This document shows positions 1 to 13,315 of a DNA stretch of 64,000 bases, piece after piece; the stretch's first letter is position 1, and every line of letters starts with the position of its first letter. Position numbers and translations under genes: made by a program. The DNA comes from Holacanthus passer (lineage: Eukaryota > Chordata > Actinopteri > Pomacanthidae). Under the pieces are notes generated by a model. That model worked only from the letters and a program-made list of their open reading frames with translations, ran no database searches and was not told the DNA's origin. The stretch lies in NCBI GenBank assembly GCA_025331565.1, contig JAFREQ010000064.1, positions 1,243,501 to 1,307,500 of the forward strand. Reading direction: 5' to 3'.

Positions 1-1071
1 AAGTTCAGGCTGATAAATCAACGTCACTAATCTCAGACTGCAAACCCATCATGACCCATTTAACAAACACGTTCAGGTACAAATACCACATGAAAACTTT
101 ATTGACTTGGACGGTGAAGATTTGTCTTTAGCTTCAGAACAGAAAGGACAGAAAAGGACACGCGACAAACATCCATGACTCAGCAGGACGAAAGACTCTT
201 GACTCTTTTCTCCCTAAATTACTTGTGACACTTTTTGTGACTCATTCAAGTGATTTTACTCTTTCATTGTGTGACATGTTTAAAGCCAGGACACTATGAG
301 ATGGAGACTTCCAGAAGTTCAGTCCATAAGTTTCTACCTGTAACTCATCCTGACATGTTTGGAAACTTTGGGATCTGCACTAGAATTTAAAATGGAGCCA
401 TTAAAATCTGAGCTGTAAAACATGAATCTGGAAACTTGAACCCATCACAACACATTCAAAGAATTCAGTTCTTCATTTATTTAGATTTTTCAACACATAT
501 AAGCTAAAACATTGTTTTCAACATTACTGAAGTGTAATTAAAATAAGTTGCCTTCAGCCTTCCTGAATTTGGAAAACAGGATTTGGGGGATTATGTTGTG
601 CAGGAAGGAGACAGATAGTGAACGAGTCGGGAGTCGACTCTCAGTTTTGTGTCGGCTGGAGTTTTCCTGCTCTCAACCTGTTTTCTTCATGATGTAAAAT
701 AATTCCTCCTGAACAGAGTTTGTTTTTTAGTGAAGCTGAAATAGTAAAATATTCTGTGATCCACACATGCAGGGATGGAGAGTAAAGAAAGGAGAAGTGC
801 AGCAGATGGAGGTGAAGGACTGATGGAGGACGTAAACATACTCAGTGAGGAGCAAACTAGAGGAAACAGATAAAAATTTAAGTTATGGACTTGATCATTG
901 TTTCCTTTTATTTTGAAAGGAGTCCAGGTCTGTTCTGCCCTTTCTGAATTACAGTTCCCCCACTTTATATCAAGCAACAAACACGTCCAGGTTCAGTTCA
1001 GGTTGTGTTCAGGCTGAACTACTGATGGACAGTGTGTCGTTTTCTGTATGAACCTGTGGAGCCTCACTGGG

Positions 1072-1121
1072 CATCTGTCCACGTCTGTCCACGTCTGTCC
1101 ACATCTGTCCACATCAGTCCA
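1072..1121 (+). repeat. 10-bp tandem repeat, five units
   Basis: Five consecutive units of C(A/G)TCTGTCCA or CATCAGTCCA. Confidence 0.9.
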
Positions 1122-1650
1122 CTGTGAAAAAGCTTTGATCAACACCAGAGAGTTTTTCTTTTTCTGTCGTTCTGATTATAGTAAACATATAGATCACATC
1201 CTGAGCTGTAATGATTCTGGGTTCAACCAAAAAATGGCATTCATACATCACTGAATGTCTTGAAATCATGTTAGAGGAAACATAATTGCTGCCTCACCCT
1301 GAATTTCCAGTTCAGTTTCCATTAATCAATCAATTTATTTTATTGGTCGTGCAGCAGGAAACACAAACAAAACATCAAATAAACACAAAGAAAAAGACGA
1401 GTTAAAACAATAAAAACAAATCAAGAAAACTGAAGTGTTTTATAAATTCAGTCCATTTACCTTTAAATATTCAAGTTGAATATTCAGACCGACATCGTTC
1501 CCAAATCTTAACCAGCTGTTTCAATCTTGTTTTGTTTCATCAGAATCTCCTGACTGAGTTTTAGAGAAACACATTACATTTACTGACAAATGTGTTTTCA
1601 GTCAACACTTTACAAATACATCCATTTTAATAACCCTCTCTGCCGGTGGT

Positions 1651-1726
1651 CTGTCTGTCTGTCTGTCTGTCTGCCTGCCTGTCTGCCTGTCTGTCTGTCT
1701 GCCTGTCTGTCTGTCTGTCTGTCTGT
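1651..1726 (+). repeat. (CTGT)n microsatellite with CTGC variants
   Basis: About 19 tetranucleotide units, mostly CTGT with four CTGC variants. The open frames on both strands here are repeat translations. Confidence 0.97.
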
Positions 1727-3386
1727 AATAAACCTGGTCGAGACGATAGAGATGAAGCTTCAATCGATAAACAGTATTTTCGTGTAGTTCCACTTCCTGT
1801 TGTCCAGGTGCAGGATGTAGGTCATGATGTCGTCAGCTGATCTGATGGATCAGGAAGCAAACTGGAGAAGATCAGGATCTTGGTCAGAGAGACAGTGGTG
1901 GACTTCATCTGGGGATCAGAAGAAGTGAATTAGTTCATCTGTCAGAGAGACGTCATCGGACAGTTTGTAGAAAGAATTTTAGAGGGAGGAGTGAAGTTAA
2001 ATATGACACATTCACAAAACTTCTTTAACCGTGATTTCTTTTTCTTTAAAAGCAGAAATATTTTGCTTTTTTTGAAGCTCGTGCTTTTCTTCCACAATCT
2101 AAAGAGCAGCAGCAGGGAGACTTTTAACAGGAAGGACCCACTGATTTCATGAACAATGTTAACAACCGACTCTTCAGTCGGCTGGAGGAGAAACAGCAGG
2201 TCCTGTTTGGAAATTAGGAAGCCTGCAGTTCCTGAGCAGCACTTTTGACAGAGCGGCTTTTCTCTGTTTTGGAGAAATAAATGAGCTGGTTCGGGAACAG
2301 CTAATGGATGTTTTCCTCTTACTTTTCCCTTTCAAATAAATCGGGTTTTTCAGCTCAACAGCATTTTTCTCCAACTAGCGAGCGGCTGAAATGTCACGGA
2401 GCACCTCGGCCGATGAATCCTGATTGTGTCCAATGACCCGGCTGACAGGACAGCAGTTAGGTCACGGTGACATCACCCTTCATCTGCATCAACACGGTGA
2501 CACATGGATTCATCATCCGGTGCGATCGGGCCGGCAGCTCGGTGACAACACAGACTTTGGCTGTTTTTCTTAAATACACAAAGCTGTGACCCAGAAGCGA
2601 CTCCGGCTGCTGGTGAATCTGCTCCTGAAAAATGTAATTTGACACTGAATCACTCAGAGGTTGTTTGATGTTTTGTGGCAGAGCTGACAGAATCACTTAA
2701 CATGGAGGATTTTATCTCATTTTATTTCTCTGTGGCTCGTTGGTTCATTTATCACCTCAAAGCCGGAAGATTCCTGCGCTCACATCCCCGTGTTTTTCCT
2801 TTTCACAGGAAACTTTTAAAATTGTTTTAAACGTCTGATTTTCCAGTTTGTGTTTTTTTTGTCTTGAAATCACAAAATGGCTGGTGGTTTAAACACAACT
2901 GGAATCATGAATCATCATCAAACATGGAGAGGTCATAAATTCATGTTCATGGTTGTGTATGAGTGAATTATATATCACAGAACAGAATGATAGGAAAACA
3001 AATAAAATACATTTTAACAAAGCTTTCAGCATCAACATGATGCGACTCACCACAATGATGAACGTGCTCATGAAGTTGCTAAAAATCTTAATTATAGGAG
3101 CAAAGGCTTTAAAATAAACAGATATCCGGTGGCTCACAGAGTTAAATGTTGTGTAGAGGCTGTTTATTGTGATCAATATCTGAGCGACTGATGATAACAG
3201 AACATATGAAGCTTGTTTTGATGCGTCTGTAAATCCATTTTTCTTCCGTCACAGCGACTTTTCTCAGCTCTGGTGTGGAAGCGTCCGAGCGTCCGCCACC
3301 TCCCGCCCCCTCCGTCCTGTCCTTGTGATTACTAGAACATCACTAACAACTCACACACCCACATTATTCAGTGCTGACCTCATCTG

Positions 3387-3388
<2 letters not shown>

Positions 3389-3450
<62 letters not shown>

Positions 3451-3568
3451 GGTGGTCAGACAGGCAGCTTTATGTTGCTGTCAGTGAATATGAGTTAAGA
3501 GTTTTACCTCCAATAAACACAGAGTGACATTGGAGCGGCAGTGTGCTCAGCTTTCTGCTCAGGGAGAT

Positions 3569-3641
<73 letters not shown>

Positions 3642-3666
3642 TCACAGAATATGTATGTATGCAGTG

Positions 3667-3707
<41 letters not shown>

Positions 3708-3844
3708 ACAGTGACGGGCTGAGCTGCAGCAGTGTAAGCTGAATACAGCCTGAAGTGTTGAGCTGAATGACAAATGTTTACCGTAGAGCTGATAACGCTG
3801 AGGGCACACACACACGCACACACACCACCTCTTACACTCACTCG

Positions 3845-3875
<31 letters not shown>
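3389..3875 (+). repeat. Cluster of (CA)n tracts followed by (TG)n
   Basis: (CA)n at 3389-3446, 3571-3637 and 3670-3703, a shorter interrupted tract at 3805-3826, then (TG)n at 3846-3875. The CA and TG runs are mutually complementary. Confidence 0.97.
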
Positions 3876-3877
<2 letters not shown>

Positions 3878-4489
3878 TCACAGTGTAAATGGATTTTGGA
3901 AAACAATATCAAAGTGTATGTTTACTCGAATATCATTTTATAGTTTTTTAATGTCCTGTTTACATATTTGCTCGTGTAAAATCTGAATCCTGCTTTCACC
4001 TGATAAACTCTTATCGGTTTAGAGAGACCAGGACATTTAAGCCGGTTTGTTCCTGGACCTGCACCCAGTCCACCTGTAAGACGGATTCAACCTGCCTGCA
4101 CTCGAACTGAGGCTCTGAACTTTATAAAAGACTGTGCTTAGGTTACGCAACCATTTGTGGCACCTTTTCATATTTCATATTTGGGCAGACGAGTACAAAA
4201 CTGTGAATTCCTTCCAGGACAAACTGAGCATGTGCACCGCTGAAACAGATTTTTCACTTCACCTTCATCCGGTCGTTCGGAACAACAACAAACAATTTTG
4301 CCTTCTGATGTGATTCAACACTTCGAACAAACTAGTTCTTTTAGAGCTCTCATCCCCTTTATATTTTAGTTTTTGCTTCTTCAAAGATAAAGACAAATGT
4401 TTGTTTTGAGACAAAGAAAATCATTGACAAAGATGATTCATCAGGGAACAGCAATAGCACATCAGACATTTTCAGATTAACAGTTTTGA

Positions 4490-4580
4490 GCGGCAACGTG
4501 TTACAGTAATGTGATTACTTTTCATTACAGTTCCAAATTCAGTGATTACATTACAGTTGCTAATCCCAGTAATCGTCTGT
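4490..4580 (+). repeat. Dispersed repeat with GTGTTACAGTAATGTGATTAC core
   Basis: AACGTGTTACAGTAATGTGA, ATTACTTTTCATTACAG and AGTGATTACATTACAGTTGC repeat an ATTACAGT motif, as in the fish repeat family also seen at 45059-45125. Confidence 0.5.
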
Positions 4581-5487
4581 GCGGAGCTGGACAATATCAG
4601 AGGGTTGATCAGTTTCAGTGGACAGACGGGCAACAGCGCCACACCTGGAGGAGTTCTGCTGTTACACATCAGATCATGAAACCGCTGCAGGGATTCAGAT
4701 CCTCTTGGTGTCGTGTTGGAGTAAGAGGACTGTTTGGTTTCATCTTAAAAGAAGGAGACACAGTGATCTGGTCACAGAATCCAGTGAAACAGAGGCAGCT
4801 TCAAACTTCTTACTGACATGTTGTGTCGTCGCCGCTCGTACGTCACATTCAGACATCAGCAGAGTTGAAGTGTGTTCAAACTGTGACGTCGGGACTTGAG
4901 GGGCTAAAATGTCTGTTGATGGTCAGTAAACTGCAGCCTGGCTCTGAAACCACAGTGTCTCGTTCCTCTGTGTGTGTTAAATGTAGGAGGTGTGTGTGGG
5001 CGTGGAGGTCTCAGAGCTGCTGGAAGGCAGCGTCGACAGAGGTGGCGCCGAGGAACAACCCGTGAGCTGCAACGCAACCTTTCTGTTTGTGGACACTTTA
5101 TGTAAGAACCATGTCAGAACAATGTGACCTTAAATAGTTTACATCTTAATGCTACATTTTGAACAGGGCCACAGTTGATAATGCAAAATTGTCAGTTAAT
5201 GAAATCATGCGAACCTACAAACGCAGTGAAGCTGGACTTGTTCGGCTCCTGGTGGCTTTGAAAGCTGTTGATGTCAGCTGTTGCTAACATGCTAAAGTCT
5301 GTGACTCTCTCTGACCCTGTGGTTGAGCTCAGGTGGACATGTTGTGGACATGTTGTGGACGTGTTACACACCTCTGCCTTTGCGGTTTGTCATGTTGATG
5401 TGTGACATTATTGACTGACTTCACTGCTCATCAGTATTCAGCAGGAGCAAACAAACACATTCACATGTCAGACACTCGTACATTTGT

Positions 5488-5602
5488 ACACACACACACA
5501 CACACACACGTATCTCAGTGTGTCGATGCTGTTGTCTCAGCAGACCATGTTCATGGTGGTGAAACAGTGAAGCTGAGGAATACTAATGACACCAGCAACA
5601 GG

Positions 5603-5648
<46 letters not shown>
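5488..5648 (+). repeat. (CA)n and (TG)n microsatellite pair
   Basis: (CA)n at 5488-5509 and (TG)n at 5605-5648. Confidence 0.95.
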
Positions 5649-5649
<1 letters not shown>

Positions 5650-5847
5650 TTCAGACTGGTGGTGAAAGTCCGTCCCTCTAAAACATCCTGAAATGGAACA
5701 CGATGTGCGAAACATGCCGTCTTTCATTATCGCCGTCTTATTCAGCAGCACTTAGGAGGCGAGGATTCAGCAGGTTTCTGTTTTGATGAGGTGATGGAGA
5801 GGAGCTGGAAAATGGGAAAATAGAAAGCACTCAGCGCGTGAATCCAA

Positions 5848-5881
5848 CGAGGCTTCACAACTCTCTAAACTCTGTGTTTCA
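5848..5881 (+). repeat. Fragment of the dispersed repeat at 8.04-8.16 kb
   Basis: AGGCTTCACAACTCTCTAAA then CTCTGTGTTTCA is nearly identical to 8122-8152. Confidence 0.6.
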
Positions 5882-7212
5882 GTACTCAAAAGTACATTTA
5901 GGCAGACGGAGCAGCTGATTGGCCGACGGTGAGCGTGAGTCACTCCTATGTGAGAATATTTTGCTTTTGGAAAACAAAATGTGAAGTGAGTCAGACTCAT
6001 GAGCACCGAGTTATGGCCATTTAAAAGGATGGTGCCGCTGTAACGCCCCCCGCAGGCCGACCCCCTCTGAACCTCACCACATCTGTGAGCTCTTCACAGA
6101 ACTTGTGTGTTTCTGTCGTTTGGTCCGGTGCCTTTTTTTTCAGGCCTGATTGATCTTTTCTGGCTCAATTAAACAAATTTGATCGACGCCCAAAACAGCC
6201 TCGCCTCCTGCCAAGGCTAAAGGAAACGCATCAGTGTAATTAAGGTAATTAAAAGGATTTCACTGGATGCATGGATGAACCAGTTTACTCTCTCACATTG
6301 TTTCACCTGTGGATCCTGCTCAGTCCTGCTCCTTCCTAGATCTTGACCTGCATGATTTGCCTCCTTTGATCATCCACTTTCAAACTTGGTCAAATGCATT
6401 AGTTTTGAATCACAGAAGTTAAAATGATCATCTTGCTGTATTATTAATGCAACCGGATGCTGGATGCACAGAGACGGACGCAGCAGATCTCAGCTCTCAC
6501 TGTGTTTCTCTTTGTAATTGTTTGACTTTCTCGGCTGTTTTTACAGATTAAAATGTGAGTAATGAATTCCTTCCAAAGGTTTTACAACTTAGCCAAATAA
6601 CTAAGTGCTGATTTGTCGTCTGAGCCGACAGGTGAAGCAGCGGCAGTATCATCTCTGAACGATAAAGCATCTTCAGACAGAACTCCAAAGTGATATTTGG
6701 GAAGTTCGGTGGTGATACTAACACTAAAAATAAAAACAGTACCACATTGAAAAGCAGCGGCGCTTCTCTCTGTCTGTTTCTCGCTCAGTCTCTCTGAAGG
6801 CTTCAGGCCGAACGAACGCCTCGCTCCCTCTTCTCGGACTACAACCGTGTTTATCTGCCCCGCAGCCAGCTGATTCATCTGCCGGCCTCCCCGCTCTGCC
6901 GCCCGCCTCTGCCTCTGTAGCCCTCAGCACAAACAAGAGCACTGAGACAGAGGTGGAGACGTGACACGGGAGGGTTGTGGTGTGAAAAACAGAGAGAGAG
7001 AGGGAAGGGTGGGCGATGGAGGGATACAGTGGAGAGGAAACGCTCAGAGACAAGAGTGAGAGTGGAAACAAGATGCAGACGGTCGCCATGTTGGGAAAGA
7101 ACAGAGAAACGAGCTGACCAGTCATACTCACACATTTACAAGTACACACTTGTGTGTGTGGGGGGGGGGTACAGCCTCTGGAGATGATCCTTATCCTTAA
7201 TGAGACACCACA

Positions 7213-7227
7213 CAGCGCCCCCTGCAG
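7213..7227 (-). promoter_or_regulatory. CTCF-like motif
   Basis: CAGCGCCCCCTGCAG on the plus strand is CTGCAGGGGGCGCTG on the minus strand, close to the vertebrate CTCF core (CCASYAGRKGGCR). Binding is not shown. Confidence 0.4.
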
Positions 7228-7254
7228 ACACTGCAGGTTTGAACCAACTCACAG

Positions 7255-7725
7255 ATAAAGAAACAGAAAAAACAACAGCTCAACAGAGACAATAAGTATA
7301 AGAGATATAAGAATAGAGGGACAATGATTAGAAATTCTTGCAAAGGCCTAAGACAAAAAAATAAATGCAGGAAAGAAGACACAGTGAAATGATGCAGCAC
7401 CAGAATGAAAAGGCCTGAAAGAGAAATTAGTGAGAGAAAGAAGTGAAGGACTTGATGCAGAGAATCATGCAGAGAAAGAAAGAAGGTCCAAGAATAAAAG
7501 ATGTGGTGCAAGAAAAAAACTGAGAAGAAAAGAGAGGCGGGAGATAAAGAACACAATGAGGAAGGATCCGTGTGTCGAGAGAGAGAGAGGAAGAGGAAGT
7601 CAGAGTAAAGATGGAGGAGAGAGGAGTCGTAGTGGAGGATGAAGAAAGAGAAGCATCGAGGTCGAGAGCAGGAAGAGAGAGAATAAAAGAGAGAGACAAT
7701 AAAAGAGAGAGACGGAGCGAAGGAC
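7255..7725 (+). repeat. Purine-rich (GA-rich) tract
   Basis: Nearly 470 bp of the plus strand are dominated by A and G (AGAAAGAAGAAGG-like and GAGAGAGA-like segments). A 215-codon minus-strand open frame spans it. Its product is almost all Leu, Ser and Phe with no recognisable domain, as expected of translated polypyrimidine. Confidence 0.85.
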
Positions 7726-8040
7726 GAACAGCTGGACTGATAATGACGCAGCAGGTGAAGAACCTGAGATGTCACAGAGTCGAATGTAAGAATAAAAGAC
7801 TTTTCGCAGGAAGAATGAAACAGAAGCTCTTTATCATCGGACACACGATGGTCTTAAATGGATTTAATACAAGCTGAAGTCATGTGAAGGCTCATGGCAA
7901 CAAACAGTTAACCTTTTCAACCCTGCAGCCTGTCAGACAAAGCCGAGGGAAGAAATGACGTTTCCTGATGACTGAACTGATTCTTAATCAGACTCCTTTA
8001 ATGTTCGGTTTTACAGTGTTTGGTGTTTCCAGGCGTTGAA

Positions 8041-8155
8041 GAGTTCGACTGCATATATGAAGCAAGATAAAACCTTTACTGCCTCCAGGGGGCGCTGTGT
8101 GAAGTCTGGTTAATGTCCTCAAGGCTTCACAACTCTCTAACCTCTGTGTCTCAAT
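8041..8155 (+). repeat. Dispersed repeat carrying a CTCF-like motif, copy 1
   Basis: Blocks shared with the inverted copy at 25328-25425 are GACTGCATATATGAA, CCTTTACTGCCTCCAG, GGGCGCTG and TAATGTCCTCAAG. Its 3' part, GGCTTCACAACTCTCTAA followed by CTCTGTGT, also matches 5848-5881. Three partial copies in one window point to an unnamed dispersed family. Confidence 0.7.
8081..8098 (+). promoter_or_regulatory. CTCF-like motif inside a dispersed repeat
   Basis: GCCTCCAGGGGGCGCTGT fits the CTCF core well and lies within the dispersed repeat at 8041-8155. Confidence 0.45.
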
Positions 8156-9570
8156 CATTTACTGCTGGAACAAACAGTGAAAACCATTCACTGTCAAAAC
8201 ATTAGTCAACAGTTATATGCAGCTTTTCATTATCAACATATAGTTTTATACCATTTAGTTTAAAACAGAAACTATGAATCACATCGACCTTCTTGCCTCC
8301 ATCCAACCTGACTTTGTTGCCTCCAGAGTAAATTCAGAGAACAGGTGGCGATGGGGCTGATCGGGCTGCTGCTCACGTGAAGCTCCGCTCTTCTAACCTT
8401 CAACAGTCTCCTTGTGTTCTCCGCTCCGGCCTCTCAGGACCAGCAGCGCTCTTTCAAGAGCTTTTATTTTTCCCCAAGGACACAGAATAATGACAGAGCT
8501 GATTTACTCTGTGATCATTTTCCTCTGAGCTCCTCAGCTGGTGAGGACGCGTCTTGTGATTGAAGACATCAGACCTGAAATATTTTCTCTAATCAAGTTT
8601 TTTTTAATTAAAATCTCACCAGTGATGATTTGACAGACAAACCAAATCTTGAGCTTGTTTGAAGACAAGTTTCAGAGTAGATTAATCTGCCTTTTTGTAC
8701 CAAAAACCTTGGAAATAACCTGAGAAAACAAGAAGAGTAAAATATGTTGAAGACTTTGTTGAGGAAACCTGCAGAGACGAGATAAAGCACAGGTCCATGG
8801 CAGAACTCACAGAACGGCACTGGTTCAAATCCTCAACGTGCTCGAAAGGTTTTGCTGTGTGAGACTTGAATGGTTGTTTAAATCCGACAACAGGAGAGGC
8901 TGCTGGCATCGCGCGACGCTGCAGATGGACGTGAAGCAGGTTAGTGCCGAGAAGCAGAAGGACGGAGTCAGAGAGGTGAAGGGAAGACGGCCGGACTCTG
9001 CTGTCGATGTGTAACTGGCCTCAGAGTCAGTCTGTCGTCGTTGGAGAACAGAGCAGGTTTCAGACTGCAGGTGTAAACGAGGCTGTCTCCTGCAGAGATT
9101 CGGCCCGTTCAGGTGACGTCTGTCCTCTGAGGACGAGCACTGAGACGAGGACGACTGTCCACCTGCTGCTCTTCCTCCATTCTCCTGGTGACCAGCCATC
9201 AATCAGATGTTTGTTTTGAACATGTCGCCTGGTCAGTTCCTCCAAGATCAGGGTTTTCAAACACTCCTGACACCTGCGGATTCTTCCTCCTCCTCATCAT
9301 GTCAAATAAAAAGACAAATAAAGACAAACAAAATAAATGATATTAAACTTATAATAGACAGCCTTTAAAACAGTATTTCCTGTCAGTGCAGCTCTTCACT
9401 GGATGTGATTAGTGTCTCGTCACCTGTATAAAAACACTGTTGGATGATAAAGCAGCGTCACCGTCCAGCTGATCTGCAAACAGGCGCAATGTCAGCAACT
9501 CATTTAACTTCTGAGTCAAAGCAATTATTTCTGGAGTTCGACAGAAACAACCTTTTTGCCTCTGTGAGCT

Positions 9571-10036
9571 GTGTGTGTGTGTGTGTGTGTGTCACGATCA
9601 CAGCTCTGGGCTGTTTTATATTATTGTTATATTTATTATTTTCCTCATAGAGATTCTCTCTTGTGTTGACCTTTGACCTTTCTGTGCAGAATATGTGAGT
9701 ACATGCAGGAAATTCTTTCTGCTCATGTCCACCTTTGTGTGTGAAATCAAACCGGGCGAGTGTGTGTGTGTGTGTGTGTGTGTGTCCATATGGCCTTGGT
9801 ATGTACGTGTCTCTGCATGCAAACAGCTGTCTTGTAACCTGTGTGTGTGTGTGTGTGTCTCCTCTCTGGGTTTTCTGTAAATCACCTCATGTGTCAGTTC
9901 TGAGGGTCTCTAACTGCAGCAAATGGCTCAGAGTCACATTCACCTCCAAAATCATGAACATCATGACCGCACACACACACACACACACACACGCACACAC
10001 ATACATACATATACACGCACGCACACACACACACAG
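9571..10036 (+). repeat. Cluster of (TG)n and (CA)n microsatellites
   Basis: (TG)n at 9571-9592, 9760-9784 and 9840-9859, then an interrupted CA/CATA/CACG tract at 9970-10036. Confidence 0.95.
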
Positions 10037-13000
10037 AGGGCACCATTATGGAAAACTAGTGTCTCCCATGGAGCCATATATGTATGAAGATGACTGAATG
10101 CAGAGATGAACTCAGTGGTTTCAGATGAAAGTCTTTTATTGCTTTTTCAGTTTTGCTCATATGAATTCGGCCCAAACAGATGTAAAAAACACACACGAGA
10201 TCTGTGAGGAAACTCTGTGAATCGTGTCAGTTTCGGCGGCGGCTGTAAACACAGCCTCGCCGCGCTGTTTGTCCAGATGCAGGCTGGCGTGGCCTTGCCT
10301 CCAACCCGGGCCGGGAGGCCTGCGCCGGGGGACACGGCTGACAGGAGCCCGGAGCTCCTGGATGTGTGTTTACGCTGATGGTCACAGACTTGTTTTCATC
10401 CATACTCTCACTTTTCTGTCTATTGTTTTTCTTTCCGCAGCCTCCTTCTTCTCCGGCTGGGTCCGACCTTGCCTTTTGTTTTAGTTTCAGTTTTTCGTGC
10501 GTGGATTTAAAAGTTGGATTCCAGAAAGGCCCTCGAGTCAGAGTGCAGCTCCTTCAGCCTCTGGAAGCAGCTTTAATGTTTTTTTTTCTGTTGCTCCTTG
10601 ACTTGAAGGCTTTTTTACTCCAGTTTTTGAAAAGTGAAGGAGTCGTGTTTCCACAGTGACTCTGCAGGTTCCTATAGGCTGTTTACATGAATCCTGGTTC
10701 TGTTCTCTGGGATCCTGACACGCTGCTGTGAAAACCTTTAAAAATAGCTCTGGATGTGTTGAAGAACAGAATCTGTTTGCAGCTTCGTGGCCGACGTCTC
10801 TGCTGCTTATGTAACTTCAACAACTGTGTGATCTACAGCGGAGGTTAAAACACAAACATTCAAAAATAGGAGCCCTTCAAACAGCGGCGTCGATCAGCAC
10901 GAAGGCTGTTAATGTGTCTGAGCTTATGTTCTGTTTACATCCATCTCCTCTTACAACACGGAGCAACGAGTGGAGATGAAGTGGAAAAACATCAGTATCC
11001 TGCGACGTGTGTTATTAGCTTGCGAACAGAGACGATGGAGGAGGAGAAGCTCTGTCGTGTGTGTTTGTGCTCTGAGAGAACAGATCTGCAGGAGGGTTTG
11101 ACACAGGATGGGACAGTGAGATTGTCCAAAACTCTGTTTCCCTCAGTGTCTAAATTTAAGCAGCGATAACCAGAGTGACTCATCGTCTCCCGTTCTGTCG
11201 GAGGGATGAACAAAGAGCCGGACTCTGTGGATTCAGGAGCAGCGGATCGGAGGCCGGCCGACACGTCGCCCTGGTTTGACTCGGACTCTCAGGGGTCACG
11301 GCAGGGAGTCAGTGCGGTTCTGCTCGGGTTGACGTCCATCGTCCCTCAGCTCTACAGCATATTACACGGTGACGCTGGAGGAAGTCAAGGGGGAATCATA
11401 TAAACTGAGTGTGTGCAGCTGTGAAACGAAGCCTCAGTCATGGTGAAGCAGAGGGTCATTGATTTCATCCTGGTTTAAGCTGTGAAGATGTTTGTGGTTC
11501 TGCTCTGGTTCAGGTGTTTGTATCCTCGTGTTGATGTTAGACTTCAGCTTGAAACCACTGAGCGCTCTCACTCAGGTTTGCATTAACATCGTGCACATGA
11601 ACATCTGCTGATGCATTCTGGACGTGTGGTTTTTAAAAAAACCTGCGTTTGTAGCATCACAAACCTTTTTCTGTTCATCCAACATCCATTAATCACTTCC
11701 TCCTTTTCCTCTCTCCATGTTTTTATTTCCGTCCGTCCTCCCACATCTATATCCAGCTCTCTGTCTCTTTCTGTTTCTCTCTCCGTCTCTTAATCCGTCT
11801 TTCTGTCTATTTCGCTCTCTTGCAGTTGAAGTTTTATTTGTCCCAGTGGGCGGCCGCTCGAGCCGCAGCTATTAGAATCAGCCTTGCATGAAACTAGTGA
11901 AAAAGGCTTTAGCTTAGCATCGGCTGCGTGTGCGACGGCTGTGAGCGTCTTCGCAGTGAGACTTCGAAGCTGCTCTTGAAACTGTCGCAACGAGCTTTAC
12001 GTGGTACAAAGTCTTGAAGCGTGAAAAGAAGGCCACATGGTTCTGAACATGTTTGTCTGTCGTCTTTAGGATTCACTTGTTTCTGTGTGATTGTCTGAGG
12101 ATGATCAGTGTGTTCAGTACTATTTGGTTTTGCTTAGTGATCTGACGTCTTAGCAGCTTCCTTTGAATTTCTTTCGAGCTATTTGAAGTGTAGAGAAATC
12201 TGTGCGATCGATGGAGAATCACAAGACAAAAATCATCTTCGGCAGCAGGTTTTCAATCAGTTCAGCGTCTGATTACTCTTATTACTGCTTCCTCTCTGTG
12301 GCTGAACGTATTCATGTCTGTCTCCATCATCCTGTCTCTCACTTTGTTCCTCTCCACCTCTCTGAATCCTCCATCTCCACCTCTTTCACACACACAGGCT
12401 CCAAACTCTCCTCCGCTGGATGAGAATTTTTCCTCTATCTCTCCATCGGAGTAAATCCCTCTGATGGTTTTGTGTTCTCTGATAGCAGCTCCTCTAATCT
12501 GCTTCCCTCTCCGTCCAGCTGGCTTCGCCGGCTTTGCTTTGGACGCCATCTCTGATTTCTCCACAGCTGGTTTGAACGAGCCAAAGCGTTCAGGGCTTGA
12601 GGCCATTTCAGAGTGGACGGTCAGCAGTGGGAGGAACTTCTCCCAAATCATTTCTCAGGCCAAGAGATGGAGGAACGATTTAAAGCCACACGCTTTTTTC
12701 TCTTTCTGTTCCTGCCTTTGTTTCTCTCTTTATATTTTCTCTAGTTAAAAATATGTTTGAGCTGTAAAAAAATTCACTTCTATTGCTTGAACTTGAACTG
12801 AAGCACCACGAAGCTAAATGCACAAACAAAAATCCTGTGGAACCCTCGACATGTTTCCATCTGAATGTGCAAATGTTCACTGAATTTTCAGAAACAGCAA
12901 CAGAAAACATGATCTATCATCTATCACGTCTGTTGATGTGTGTCAAGTTTGGTGCATTTGAACAAAGTTCGGCTGCACAGCATGAATTTGTAATGACTGA

Positions 13001-13263
13001 ACCAACAGGACGCTGCTTGTTGAGGAGTTAAAATCGTAAATCACCACCTTTCATCAGCCAAGTTTCAAAGCTGAGTTTAACATGTGAAAGCAGAGATGAT
13101 GATTATGGTTAAATCAGCTCGTCGAGCGTTTTTGGTTGGAATTTGGCAAAAAAATATAAAACTTCTCTTCTGTTCTTTCTCTCACTTCTTGTTATTTCAC
13201 TGCTCTTCCTAACTTCTTTCTTTTACTTTCTTGTGTTTCACTTTGTCGTCTAAGCTCACTTAA

Positions 13264-13270
<7 letters not shown>

Positions 13271-13313
<43 letters not shown>
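13271..13313 (+). repeat. (CA)n microsatellite
   Basis: About 21 uninterrupted CA units preceded by CTCTCT. Confidence 0.97.

Positions 13314-13315
<2 letters not shown>

Noticed and set aside
7197..7844. 215-codon minus-strand open frame
   Set aside because: The product is almost entirely Leu, Ser, Phe and His, from the polypyrimidine complement of a GA-rich tract, with no domain.
8798..8835. B-box-like GGTTCAAATCC, possible tRNA or tRNA-derived SINE
   Set aside because: The only A-box-like sequence is about 24 nt upstream, too close, and no acceptor stem forms.
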